NCBI GenBank assembly: GCA_964509505.1
Contig: CAZDYP010000092.1
Coordinates: 1-19,633 of the forward strand
Origin: CAZDYP01 sp964509505
Lineage (GTDB): Bacteria > Chloroflexota > Anaerolineae > JACRMK01
Direction: 5' to 3'
Length of the DNA: 19,633 nt
The position numbers were made by a program, and so were the translations under genes. How positions within the stretch are numbered: the stretch's first letter is position 1; each line of letters starts with the position of its first letter. Below the pieces are notes generated by a model. It saw only the letters and a list, made by a program, of their open reading frames with translations. It was not told the origin of the DNA and ran no database searches. Below, one piece after another: positions 1 through 6,042 of the stretch.

Positions 1-43
1 CTGGGTAGCCGCGAATGTCATTCGCAAGGGCTTTTAAAACTCT
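1..43 (-). repeat. Fragment of interspersed palindromic repeat, cut by the window edge
   Basis: These 43 bases are the exact reverse complement of 12633-12675. The match includes a perfect 7-bp-arm palindrome (GCGAATG-A-CATTCGC) at 12-26. The homology stops at 43/44, so this is one end of the element and the rest lies left of the window. It lies downstream of the histidine-phosphatase stop codon. Confidence 0.85.
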
Positions 44-82
44 CTTAGTCTCCAACAGGCGTCGCGCCTTACAAATAGATTG

Positions 83-814
83 TTATGTGATAAGCTCACG
101 CGGCAGAAAATCTATGCGATTGGTATAAACGATGCCCAACTCGTTGTCAACGAAATCAAGGCGTGTCACGGCGCAATTGTTCAGCACGAACCATTGTCTG
201 CTCTCGTCGGGCGGCGGCGTCTTGAGGATCACCGACATCAGCTGATTGTAGAACGCGCCATGTGTGATGACGGCGACACGGTCAGCAGTCTGTCCGTGTC
301 TTTCCAAGAGCGTTTGCACCACGCGTTGCGCGCGCGGACGCCGCTCTTCGGGCAATTCGTAGCGCCGATTCCACCAACCGTTCTCGTCCAATGTCTCTGG
401 CAAAATGAGGTTAGGATAGCGCTCCGCGAAGTACCGACGACCTTTGCCGGGCAAGCCATGCGGCACATCTTGTTCATCTTCTAAATAGATGCCGCCGTGT
501 TCGTGCAAATCTATCCAAGCGATGAGCGGCAACTGGCACGCCTGCGCGACGGCATAGCCTGTGTCAACGGCGCGCAGCATCAAACTACAATACACATGGG
601 TTAGACCGAAGCCATGGCTTTGAGTTGGCGTGTTGAGGCTGGGTATATCGCGCATGCTGTCAGCACATTCACCCGCCAGGCGAGCGACGAGCGCGGCTTG
701 TTGGCGTCCGATGTCGGTGAGGGGCGGGTCTTCGCTTCGTCCTTTGTTCGATTGGGTTTGATCCCATAAGAAATTGTTGGCAGATTGACCGTGCCGAATG
801 AAATAAAGCTGCAT
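83..814 (-). CDS. Histidine phosphatase family protein (phosphoglycerate mutase-like)
   Basis: This 243-residue protein belongs to branch 1 of the histidine phosphatase superfamily, which removes phosphate through a phospho-histidine intermediate. The signature FIRHGQS puts the nucleophile at His8 with Arg7 beside it. Further pocket residues are Arg81 (in LMLRAVDT), Glu105 (HEHGG) and the second histidine His185 (VITHGAF). No signal peptide or membrane segment is visible, so it should be cytosolic. The ATG start is supported by AAGGAG five bases upstream on the minus strand (819-824). It stands alone, divergent from the two-component genes. The substrate cannot be told from sequence: members include phosphoglycerate mutases, sugar and cobalamin-pathway phosphatases and protein phosphatases. 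The insert between the RHG motif and Arg81 contains no recognisable extra domain. Family assignment is firm; substrate is open. Confidence 0.93.
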   Translation of the reverse strand: MQLYFIRHGQSANNFLWDQTQSNKGRSEDPPLTDIGRQQAALVARLAGECADSMRDIPSLNTPTQSHGFGLTHVYCSLMLRAVDTGYAVAQACQLPLIAWIDLHEHGGIYLEDEQDVPHGLPGKGRRYFAERYPNLILPETLDENGWWNRRYELPEERRPRAQRVVQTLLERHGQTADRVAVITHGAFYNQLMSVILKTPPPDESRQWFVLNNCAVTRLDFVDNELGIVYTNRIDFLPRELIT

Positions 815-843
815 GAAGCTCCTTGAGCATAAAATTACGCGCT

Positions 844-872
844 ATCTTACAAGCCTTGCTGATGATTGACAA
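844..872 (-). promoter_or_regulatory. Candidate sigma70-type promoter of the histidine phosphatase gene
   Basis: On the minus strand TTGTCA (872-867) and TAAGAT (849-844) are separated by 17 bases, matching the consensus at 5/6 and 4/6 positions. Transcription would begin near 837, a short distance before the Shine-Dalgarno at 824-819. The -35 box overlaps a plus-strand TTGACA at 866-871, so the divergent promoters lie very close together. Confidence 0.5.
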
Positions 873-885
873 GCCGCGCTGCTCG

Positions 886-913
886 TTGACAAAACTCAGT
901 GCGTCAATATAAT
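886..913 (+). promoter_or_regulatory. Strong candidate sigma70-type promoter for the two-component genes
   Basis: Both hexamers are perfect: TTGACA at 886-891 and TATAAT at 908-913, with a 16-base spacer. A second TTGACA lies exactly 20 bases upstream at 866-871. Transcription would start about 920, giving a leader of roughly 50 bases before the ATG at 972. The leader carries half of the GGCAAGTT-type repeat at 942-955. Confidence 0.7.
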
Positions 914-971
914 CGCGCCCAAATCCATCCGTGTCGGACCCGTTTTTAACTTGCCTTTTGCGATAACTGTC

Positions 972-1352
972 ATGCGCCCTCCAACAATCTTGATTGTCGA
1001 AGACGAAAAACCCATTCTCGACCTGATTACCAAATACCTACTCGCCGAAGGATTCACTGTCCACGCCGCGCACGATGGCCCCTCAGCGTTGACGCAAGCG
1101 CGCACGGTGCGCCCAGACCTCATCATCTTAGACATCATGTTGCCGGGCATGGATGGCTTGGAGGTGTGCCGGCGCGCGCAACAAGAATTCGATGTCTATG
1201 TCTTGATGTTGACGGCGCGCGCAGAAGAAGTGGATAAAATCGTCGGGCTGTCCGTCGGCGCCGACGATTACCTGACCAAGCCATTCAGCCCGCGCGAACT
1301 CGTCGCGCGCGTGAAAACGATTTTACGACGCAGCCGCCTCGGTACCCGCTAG
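972..1352 (+). CDS. Response regulator, receiver domain part (OmpR family, interrupted by TAG)
   Basis: This 126-residue segment is a complete CheY-like receiver domain. Acidic residues are Glu10-Asp11, the phospho-acceptor is Asp54 (IILDIMLPG), the switch threonine is Thr81 (LMLTAR) and the conserved lysine is Lys103 (LTKPF). The frame ends at TAG (1350-1352) just after the receiver. The same reading frame continues without any shift through a linker into a winged-helix DNA-binding domain at 1383-1691. Together they would make a normal-length OmpR/PhoB regulator of about 239 residues, so the gene is either disrupted by one nonsense base, read through, or miscalled at one base. The first ATG that fits the family is at 972; a TTG at 951 is in frame but adds seven unconserved residues. 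The partner kinase follows at 1784. Confidence 0.85.
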   Translation: MRPPTILIVEDEKPILDLITKYLLAEGFTVHAAHDGPSALTQARTVRPDLIILDIMLPGMDGLEVCRRAQQEFDVYVLMLTARAEEVDKIVGLSVGADDYLTKPFSPRELVARVKTILRRSRLGTR

Positions 1353-1382
1353 CCGTTCTCACGTCCGGCTGAGCGTCCGACT

Positions 1383-1691
1383 TTGCGCTTTGACAGCTTG
1401 CTGATTGACCCAGAGACGCGCGAAGTTTGGCATCGGCAGCAGCCCGTCGAACTGCCGCCGCGCGAATTTGATTTGTTGTACGCGCTGGCAGAGCAACCCA
1501 ATCGCGTCTTCAGTCGTGACCAATTGTTGGAGCGCGTGTGGGGACATGACTATGTGGGCATTGATCGGGTGGTGGATGTGCATATCGGTCTCTTGCGCCG
1601 CAAGCTGGAACTCGATCCCAGCAACCCCACATTGATACAAACCGTGCGCGGCGTCGGCTACAAATTCGTCGCGCGCCGCAATCTTCAGTGA
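1383..1691 (+). CDS. Response regulator, DNA-binding part (OmpR/PhoB winged helix)
   Basis: This is a complete trans_reg_C winged-helix domain. Hallmarks are LPPREFDLLYALAEQPNRVF, the recognition-helix region RVVDVHIGLLRRKLE, and the wing TVRGVGYKFV. It is in the same frame as the upstream receiver (972-1352), separated only by the TAG and ten linker codons. The coordinates given start at the first possible initiation codon, a TTG at 1383, which lacks a convincing ribosome binding site. Independent translation is therefore doubtful, and I regard this as the second half of one interrupted gene. If the TAG is real and not suppressed, phosphorylation-dependent DNA binding is lost. A re-initiated fragment could still bind DNA without control by the kinase. 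Confidence 0.8.
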   Translation: MRFDSLLIDPETREVWHRQQPVELPPREFDLLYALAEQPNRVFSRDQLLERVWGHDYVGIDRVVDVHIGLLRRKLELDPSNPTLIQTVRGVGYKFVARRNLQ

Positions 1692-1707
1692 CCAGTTACC
1701 CATGAGC

Positions 1708-1772
1708 AGTCATCAGGCGGTCAAACTGCAAATCACAACCCCTGATGACTGAGCGCTGTTCACTGAGCGCTG
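1708..1772. repeat. Inverted repeat and short direct repeat between regulator and kinase
   Basis: AGTCATCAGG (1708-1717) and CCTGATGACT (1741-1750) form a perfect 10-bp inverted repeat with a 23-base loop. It is followed by a direct repeat, ACTGAGCGCTG at 1748-1758 and 1762-1772. An open frame extending the kinase upstream to 1745 runs through this repeat, a reason to reject that longer N-terminus. Confidence 0.6.
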
Positions 1773-1783
1773 ATTACTGCCTT

Positions 1784-2938
1784 ATGCGTTGGCTTTTCAA
1801 CCTGCGCGGAAAACTGTTCGTCTCGCATCTGCTCATCATCGTCATCGGCGTCATCATGCTGCTGACGACGGCGCACTTCCTCTCAGGCACCGCGCTGCTC
1901 GCCGAGGATCCATTTGCCGTCGGCGCGACGACTCCAGAGATGGGACAAGCGTCGCCGCCTACTGCCAATGACGCCGCCCGCGCCGCGCGCGAACGATTTC
2001 AATCTATTGTTGACCAAGCCTTGCTCATTGCCGCGTTTGCAGGCTTGACGGCAACAGTTGTCGTCAGTTGGTTTGTTTCGCGTCGCATCGTCGCGCCGTT
2101 GCAAGAGCTGACACAGGTCAGTCGGCGCTTGGCGCAAGGCTATTACCGCGAACGCACGACGATTCGCTCGGACGATGAACTCAACGATTTGAGTCAAAGC
2201 ATCAATCAACTCGCGCAAACACTGGAACAGACCGAGCAGCGCCGTTTGGCGCTCATCACCGACGTAGCGCACGAGCTGCGCACGCCGCTCACGACTATCG
2301 AAGGCTACATGGAAGGGTTGATTGATGGCGTGATTGCGCCAGAGCCGCAAACCTTTGCGATGTTGCAACACGAGGCGACGCGCCTCAAATGGCTCATCGA
2401 GGAGATGGCGCTCTTGTCGCGCGCAGAGGCGGGCTTGTTGCGCGTTACGCCAGCGCCCATCGCCTTGCGTCCCTTGGTCGAGCGCGTCAGCGCACAGCTC
2501 TTGCCGCAATTCGTGTCGCAAGATTTGAAGTTGGAGTTGCGAATACCGACGGCGTTGCCCACTGTGTATGCAGACCCCGACCGCGTCGAACAAATTCTCA
2601 TCAACTTGTTGGCGAATGCGCTGCAATACACGCCCTCAGGCGGGGAAGTGGCCGTCACCATCAGCGCGCAAGATTTTTATGAAGAGGTCTGCGTGCGCGA
2701 TACAGGCATTGGCATTCCTGCTGAACATCTGCCCCACGTTTTCGAGCGGTTCTATCGCGTGGACAAATCGCGCACACGCTCGCACGGCGGCGGCGGCACC
2801 GGCATCGGTCTCACGATTGTGCGCCACCTTGTCTATGCGCAAGGCGGCGAAGTGTGGGCGCAGAGCGAAGGCGCCGGGCGCGGCTCAACCTTTCACTTCA
2901 CGCTGCCCATTCACGAGCCAGTCGCAGCAGTGGTGTAG
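1784..2938 (+). CDS. Sensor histidine kinase (HAMP-HisKA-HATPase)
   Basis: This 384-residue membrane kinase should phosphorylate the response regulator encoded just upstream. A first membrane segment lies at about residues 11-33, then a short extracytoplasmic stretch of about 45 residues, and a second membrane segment at about 79-99. A HAMP linker follows (about 95-150), then HisKA with the phospho-accepting His163 in DVAHELRTPLT. The ATPase domain shows the N-box (ILINLLANALQYTP), G1 (DTGIGIP), F-box (FERFYRVDKSR) and G2 (GGTGIGL). The small external loop suggests it senses through the membrane or a partner rather than a large ligand domain. I chose ATG 1784 because upstream in-frame codons run through intergenic repeats. 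No strong Shine-Dalgarno is visible. It is an intact gene, unlike its partner regulator. Confidence 0.94.
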   Translation: MRWLFNLRGKLFVSHLLIIVIGVIMLLTTAHFLSGTALLAEDPFAVGATTPEMGQASPPTANDAARAARERFQSIVDQALLIAAFAGLTATVVVSWFVSRRIVAPLQELTQVSRRLAQGYYRERTTIRSDDELNDLSQSINQLAQTLEQTEQRRLALITDVAHELRTPLTTIEGYMEGLIDGVIAPEPQTFAMLQHEATRLKWLIEEMALLSRAEAGLLRVTPAPIALRPLVERVSAQLLPQFVSQDLKLELRIPTALPTVYADPDRVEQILINLLANALQYTPSGGEVAVTISAQDFYEEVCVRDTGIGIPAEHLPHVFERFYRVDKSRTRSHGGGGTGIGLTIVRHLVYAQGGEVWAQSEGAGRGSTFHFTLPIHEPVAAVV

Positions 2939-3012
2939 CTGACCCTTGCCCACCGCGACTAAAGGCATTGACGAAGTCTGTCAGCGCCGTCCATTTTTTC
3001 TTAACTCACGGT

Positions 3013-5226
3013 ATGCAAACTTTTTCTCAATTCGATTGGTTGGGCTTGGGGCAAATCGTCGGCTTGTGGCTCGCCGTCGTGTTTATCGCCGTGCGCGTGC
3101 TGGACCGTTTGTTTCCACCGTTACGACATGGCGATACCAACGAGCCGCCGCCGCCCATTGACTTGGCTTCGTGGTATCCGCCCGCGCCGCCGCACCCCTT
3201 GAAGCTGAAACACGCTGCCTCTACCTCGATTGAAAATCTCCCGCGCGTCAGCCCGCTTTATTGGCAAAGCAATCTCCGACTCATTGGCGTTCTCTTGCTC
3301 ATTTGGTTTGGCGTGTCATTTGGCACGGCGGCCATTGCGCCATGGCTCAACCATTTTCAAATTCTGACGGGTTTCCCATTGGGCTACTACATGGGCGCGC
3401 AAGGCTCGCTCGTCATTTTTCTGGGATTGATCACTGCATACGCGTGGCGCGCAGGGCGACTCGACCGACGCTTTCGTGTAACGCCGCAGCCAAGCGCAAG
3501 CCACCCCGGCATGGACTTGCCACAACGACGCATCAGCGTGAGCTACTTAGGTTTCACGCTTGCCTTTATCGTGTTTGCCTTGGTCTTAGGGGCATTGGAA
3601 ACGCAATGGGGCTTGGAACTCAATGTCACGGGTTGGGCGTTGCTCATTATGACGATTGGACTCTATGCGGTGATCGGCGTCTTGAGTCGCGCGCACTCGC
3701 TCGACGAATACTTCGTCGCAGGCCGACGCATCCCCGCCTTCTTCAACGGCATGGCGACCGCCGCCGATTGGATGAGCGCGGCGTCGTTCATCTCAATGGC
3801 CGGCACGCTCTGGTTGTTGGGCTACGAAGGCTTGGCATACATCATGGGCTGGACAGGCGGCTACGTGTTGTTGGCGCTGTTGCTCGCGCCCTACCTACGT
3901 CGTTTTGGGCAATTCACGATTCCCGACTTCATCGCCGTGCGTTATGGCGGCTCATTGGCGCGCATCGTCTCTGCCATTATCGGCGTCATCGTTTCATTCA
4001 CTTACGTCACCGCGCAAGTGACAGGCGTCGGCATCATCATGAGTCGCTTCTTGGGCGTGAACTACTTGCTCGGCGTGATTATTGGTTTGGGCGCGGTCTT
4101 GTTTTGTTCATACCTCGGCGGGATGCGCGCGATTACGTGGACGCAAGTCGCGCAAGGCATCGTCTTAATCACCGCGTATCTAGCGCCTGTGACGATGCTT
4201 TCGATTCGCTTCACGGGTGTGCCACTACCGCAATTGATGTACGGCGAAGCACTGCAGCACATCACGCAACTCGAAGTGGCGCAAGGTATCGCCAATGCGT
4301 ACGTCACGCCGTTCAACGATTGGACGCCGTGGAATTTTCTCGCATTGATGTTGTGCTTGATGTTAGGCACGGCCGGTCTGCCGCACATTCTCATTCGTTT
4401 CTACACGGTGCCTGATGCAGGTTCGGCGCGGCGTAGTGTAGGCTGGGCGATGTTCTTTATTTGTCTGTTGTATTTCACCGCGCCCGCCTATGCGGCTTTT
4501 TCGCGTTGGGAAATTTTGCAGAATGTGGTCGGCAAGCCCATCATCGCCGTGCCTGAATGGGCGGCGAACTGGGCGCGCGCCGGGCTAATGAGCATCACCG
4601 ACCTCAACGGCGATGGCATTTTGCAATTCAACGAGCTGCGCATTGACCCCGACCTCGTCGTGTTGGCGACGCCGGAGATTGCGGGTTTGCCCCAAGCCGT
4701 CGCTGCATTGGTCGCTGCTGGTGGACTGGCCGCCGCGCTTTCGACAGCCGATGGCTTGTTGATGGTCATTGCCTCCGCGCTCGCGCACGATATCTATGCG
4801 CGCACCCTCAATCCCCAGGCGTCGTTACGCAGTCGGTTGATGCTTGGGCGCGTCATGGTGTTCATCGCCGCCGTCGCCGCTGCCATCGCCGCCACGCGCC
4901 GGCTCGGTATCATCGTGCAGATGGTGGCGTGGGCATTCTCGTTTGCTGCGGCGACGTTTTTCCCTGTGTTGGTGTTGGGCATCTTCTGGAAGCGCACAAA
5001 TGGCAACGGTGCCGTTGCAGGCATGATTACGGGCTTGGTCGTCACGTTGAGCTATATGTTGTTGAACCTCATCAATCCCGATTTCAACATTCTGGGTATC
5101 ACCCACGTTGCCGCTGGCGTCTTTGGGCTCATCGCCAATTTCGCAGTAACGATCACCGTCAGCAAATTTACGCCGTTGCCATCCACAGAAGAGCAACGCC
5201 TGGTGGAGTCGCTCAGGCAGCCGTAG
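3013..5226 (+). CDS. Fused sodium:solute symporter (DUF4212 small subunit + SLC5-type large subunit)
   Basis: This 737-residue protein joins two parts normally encoded by separate genes. Residues about 12-30 form an extra N-terminal membrane helix, followed by a proline-rich linker (about 35-62). Residues 81-158 are a DUF4212 small-subunit domain (LLIWFGVSF, FPLGYYMGAQGSL). From about 174 comes a full SLC5-type symporter of the VC_2705/acetate-permease-like group, with GMATAADWMSAASFISMAG, QVTGVGIIMSR and GGLAAALSTADGLL. Such proteins import small carboxylates with Na+. An EF-hand-like loop, DLNGDGILQFNE, sits at residues 530-541 in a hydrophilic segment just before the conserved PEIAGLP. The start ATG 3013 fits the first hydrophobic helix; an in-frame extension to 2854 overlaps the kinase gene and is rejected. 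The gene lies 74 bases after the kinase and may be co-transcribed. A split paralogue lies at 8064-10370. Confidence 0.92.
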   Translation: MQTFSQFDWLGLGQIVGLWLAVVFIAVRVLDRLFPPLRHGDTNEPPPPIDLASWYPPAPPHPLKLKHAASTSIENLPRVSPLYWQSNLRLIGVLLLIWFGVSFGTAAIAPWLNHFQILTGFPLGYYMGAQGSLVIFLGLITAYAWRAGRLDRRFRVTPQPSASHPGMDLPQRRISVSYLGFTLAFIVFALVLGALETQWGLELNVTGWALLIMTIGLYAVIGVLSRAHSLDEYFVAGRRIPAFFNGMATAADWMSAASFISMAGTLWLLGYEGLAYIMGWTGGYVLLALLLAPYLRRFGQFTIPDFIAVRYGGSLARIVSAIIGVIVSFTYVTAQVTGVGIIMSRFLGVNYLLGVIIGLGAVLFCSYLGGMRAITWTQVAQGIVLITAYLAPVTMLSIRFTGVPLPQLMYGEALQHITQLEVAQGIANAYVTPFNDWTPWNFLALMLCLMLGTAGLPHILIRFYTVPDAGSARRSVGWAMFFICLLYFTAPAYAAFSRWEILQNVVGKPIIAVPEWAANWARAGLMSITDLNGDGILQFNELRIDPDLVVLATPEIAGLPQAVAALVAAGGLAAALSTADGLLMVIASALAHDIYARTLNPQASLRSRLMLGRVMVFIAAVAAAIAATRRLGIIVQMVAWAFSFAAATFFPVLVLGIFWKRTNGNGAVAGMITGLVVTLSYMLLNLINPDFNILGITHVAAGVFGLIANFAVTITVSKFTPLPSTEEQRLVESLRQP

Positions 5227-5302
5227 GTGGCAGTGTTCACCTTCCCTCTTTACTTCTTTCCTCTGCTTTCAGCCTCTTTTACAAAAACTTTACAAAACTG
5301 AT

Positions 5303-5324
5303 AACGATTTTTTACGCAATCGTT
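5303..5324. terminator. Weak hairpin between convergent genes
   Basis: AACGATT (5303-5309) pairs with AATCGTT (5318-5324) across an 8-base T-rich loop. It lies between the fused symporter (+) and the exonuclease (-), where termination on both strands is expected. The stem is short and AT-rich and lacks a good following T-run, so the call is tentative. The rest of 5227-5383 shows only pyrimidine-rich and AT-rich sequence. Confidence 0.3.
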
Positions 5325-5383
5325 AAACGGGCTTTGCAAACGCATTGTAGAATGCCGCCAACGCCAAGAAGATGTGCGCGTCA

Positions 5384-5983
5384 CTACACGTCGCGCACGT
5401 AACGCACGCCGAGCCGATGCGCCAATACGAGAAACAGCTCGGCGGTGGCAATGGCGTCAGTTAGGGCGTCGTGCGCGGGATACGCCGGCAAGCCGACGTG
5501 CGCTCGCGCTGCCGTCAGTTCGGTGGGTATCTGCTTGGGCGTGGTCGTGTAGAAACGTTGGTGGTGTTGCAAGCGCAACAACAGCTTCACCGTGTCCACC
5601 ACGCGCACGGGGCACCATGCGAGCTGATGCTGGCGACAGGCTTGTTTCAAAAACGCCACGTCAATCGCGGCATAGTGGACGAGCAACAAGCCGTCTTGCA
5701 AGCGCGACAAAATATGTGGCAGCACGTCAGGCAAACGCGGTGCCGTCGCCAACTCCTGCGGCAAAATGTGATGAACTTTGAGGCTATCGTCAGGCATAGG
5801 CGCTTCGATCTGCACCAACGTCTCGAACGCTTCGCCCACACAGATGACGCCTTGATGTATCGGCACCATCCCCACCGAGAGAATCGCATCGCGTTTCGCG
5901 TCGAAGCCCGTCGTCTCCATGTCGAGCGCCCAATAGGTGGCTTGCGACCACCGTGGTGAGCGCAACCATTCAAAGAGTTTCAT
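5384..5983 (-). CDS. DEDDh-type 3'-5' exonuclease (DnaQ/PolC epsilon-like)
   Basis: This 199-residue protein carries the RNase T/DnaQ exonuclease fold. Exo I is ALDMETTGFD with catalytic Asp21 and Glu23, Exo II is VHYAAIDVAFL with Asp108, and Exo III is AHDALTDAIAT with His171 and Asp176. All four acidic residues and the histidine are present, so it should be active on single-stranded 3' ends. No polymerase-binding tail or other domain is attached. It lies 59 bases downstream of the DUF294/CBS gene on the same strand and is probably co-transcribed with it. To my knowledge this pairing recurs beside DUF4212/SLC5 symporters, suggesting a role other than replicative proofreading, perhaps nucleotide or small-RNA turnover tied to signalling; that is inference. 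Its 3' end converges on the fused symporter gene. Confidence 0.9.
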   Translation of the reverse strand: MKLFEWLRSPRWSQATYWALDMETTGFDAKRDAILSVGMVPIHQGVICVGEAFETLVQIEAPMPDDSLKVHHILPQELATAPRLPDVLPHILSRLQDGLLLVHYAAIDVAFLKQACRQHQLAWCPVRVVDTVKLLLRLQHHQRFYTTTPKQIPTELTAARAHVGLPAYPAHDALTDAIATAELFLVLAHRLGVRYVRDV

Positions 5984-5994
5984 AGGCTGAGATT

Positions 5995-6039
5995 ATTCCG
6001 ACCAATTTGACCCATTCGACTACTCCGACCACTCCGACC
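5995..6039. repeat. Five degenerate 9-bp tandem units
   Basis: The spacer between the exonuclease and the DUF294 gene reads ATTCCGACC, AATTTGACC, CATTCGACT, ACTCCGACC, ACTCCGACC. These are five adjacent 9-base units; the last two are identical. The array fills most of the 59-base gap and leaves no recognisable Shine-Dalgarno for the exonuclease on the minus strand. Confidence 0.6.
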
Positions 6040-6042
6040 CCA

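Noticed and set aside
1883..2626. 247-codon open frame on the minus strand
   Set aside because: It lies wholly antisense to the sensor kinase, whose HisKA and ATPase motifs are unmistakable. The translated minus-strand sequence is rich in Arg/Gln/His and resembles no family.
972..2938. Two-component system as a CrbS/CrbR-type acetate switch
   Set aside because: CrbS kinases carry an SLC5 transporter domain and CrbR is a LuxR-type regulator. Here the kinase has only two membrane helices and the regulator is OmpR-type, so only proximity to the symporter supports an acetate link.
2854..3012. Upstream extension of the fused symporter
   Set aside because: The extension overlaps the kinase C-terminus in another frame and has no conserved residues. 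The ATG at 3013 begins a clear membrane helix.
3261..4415. 384-codon plus-strand frame inside the fused symporter
   Set aside because: It is an alternative frame of a GC-biased gene. Its product is Arg/His-rich without motifs, while the overlapping symporter frame has conserved transporter signatures throughout.
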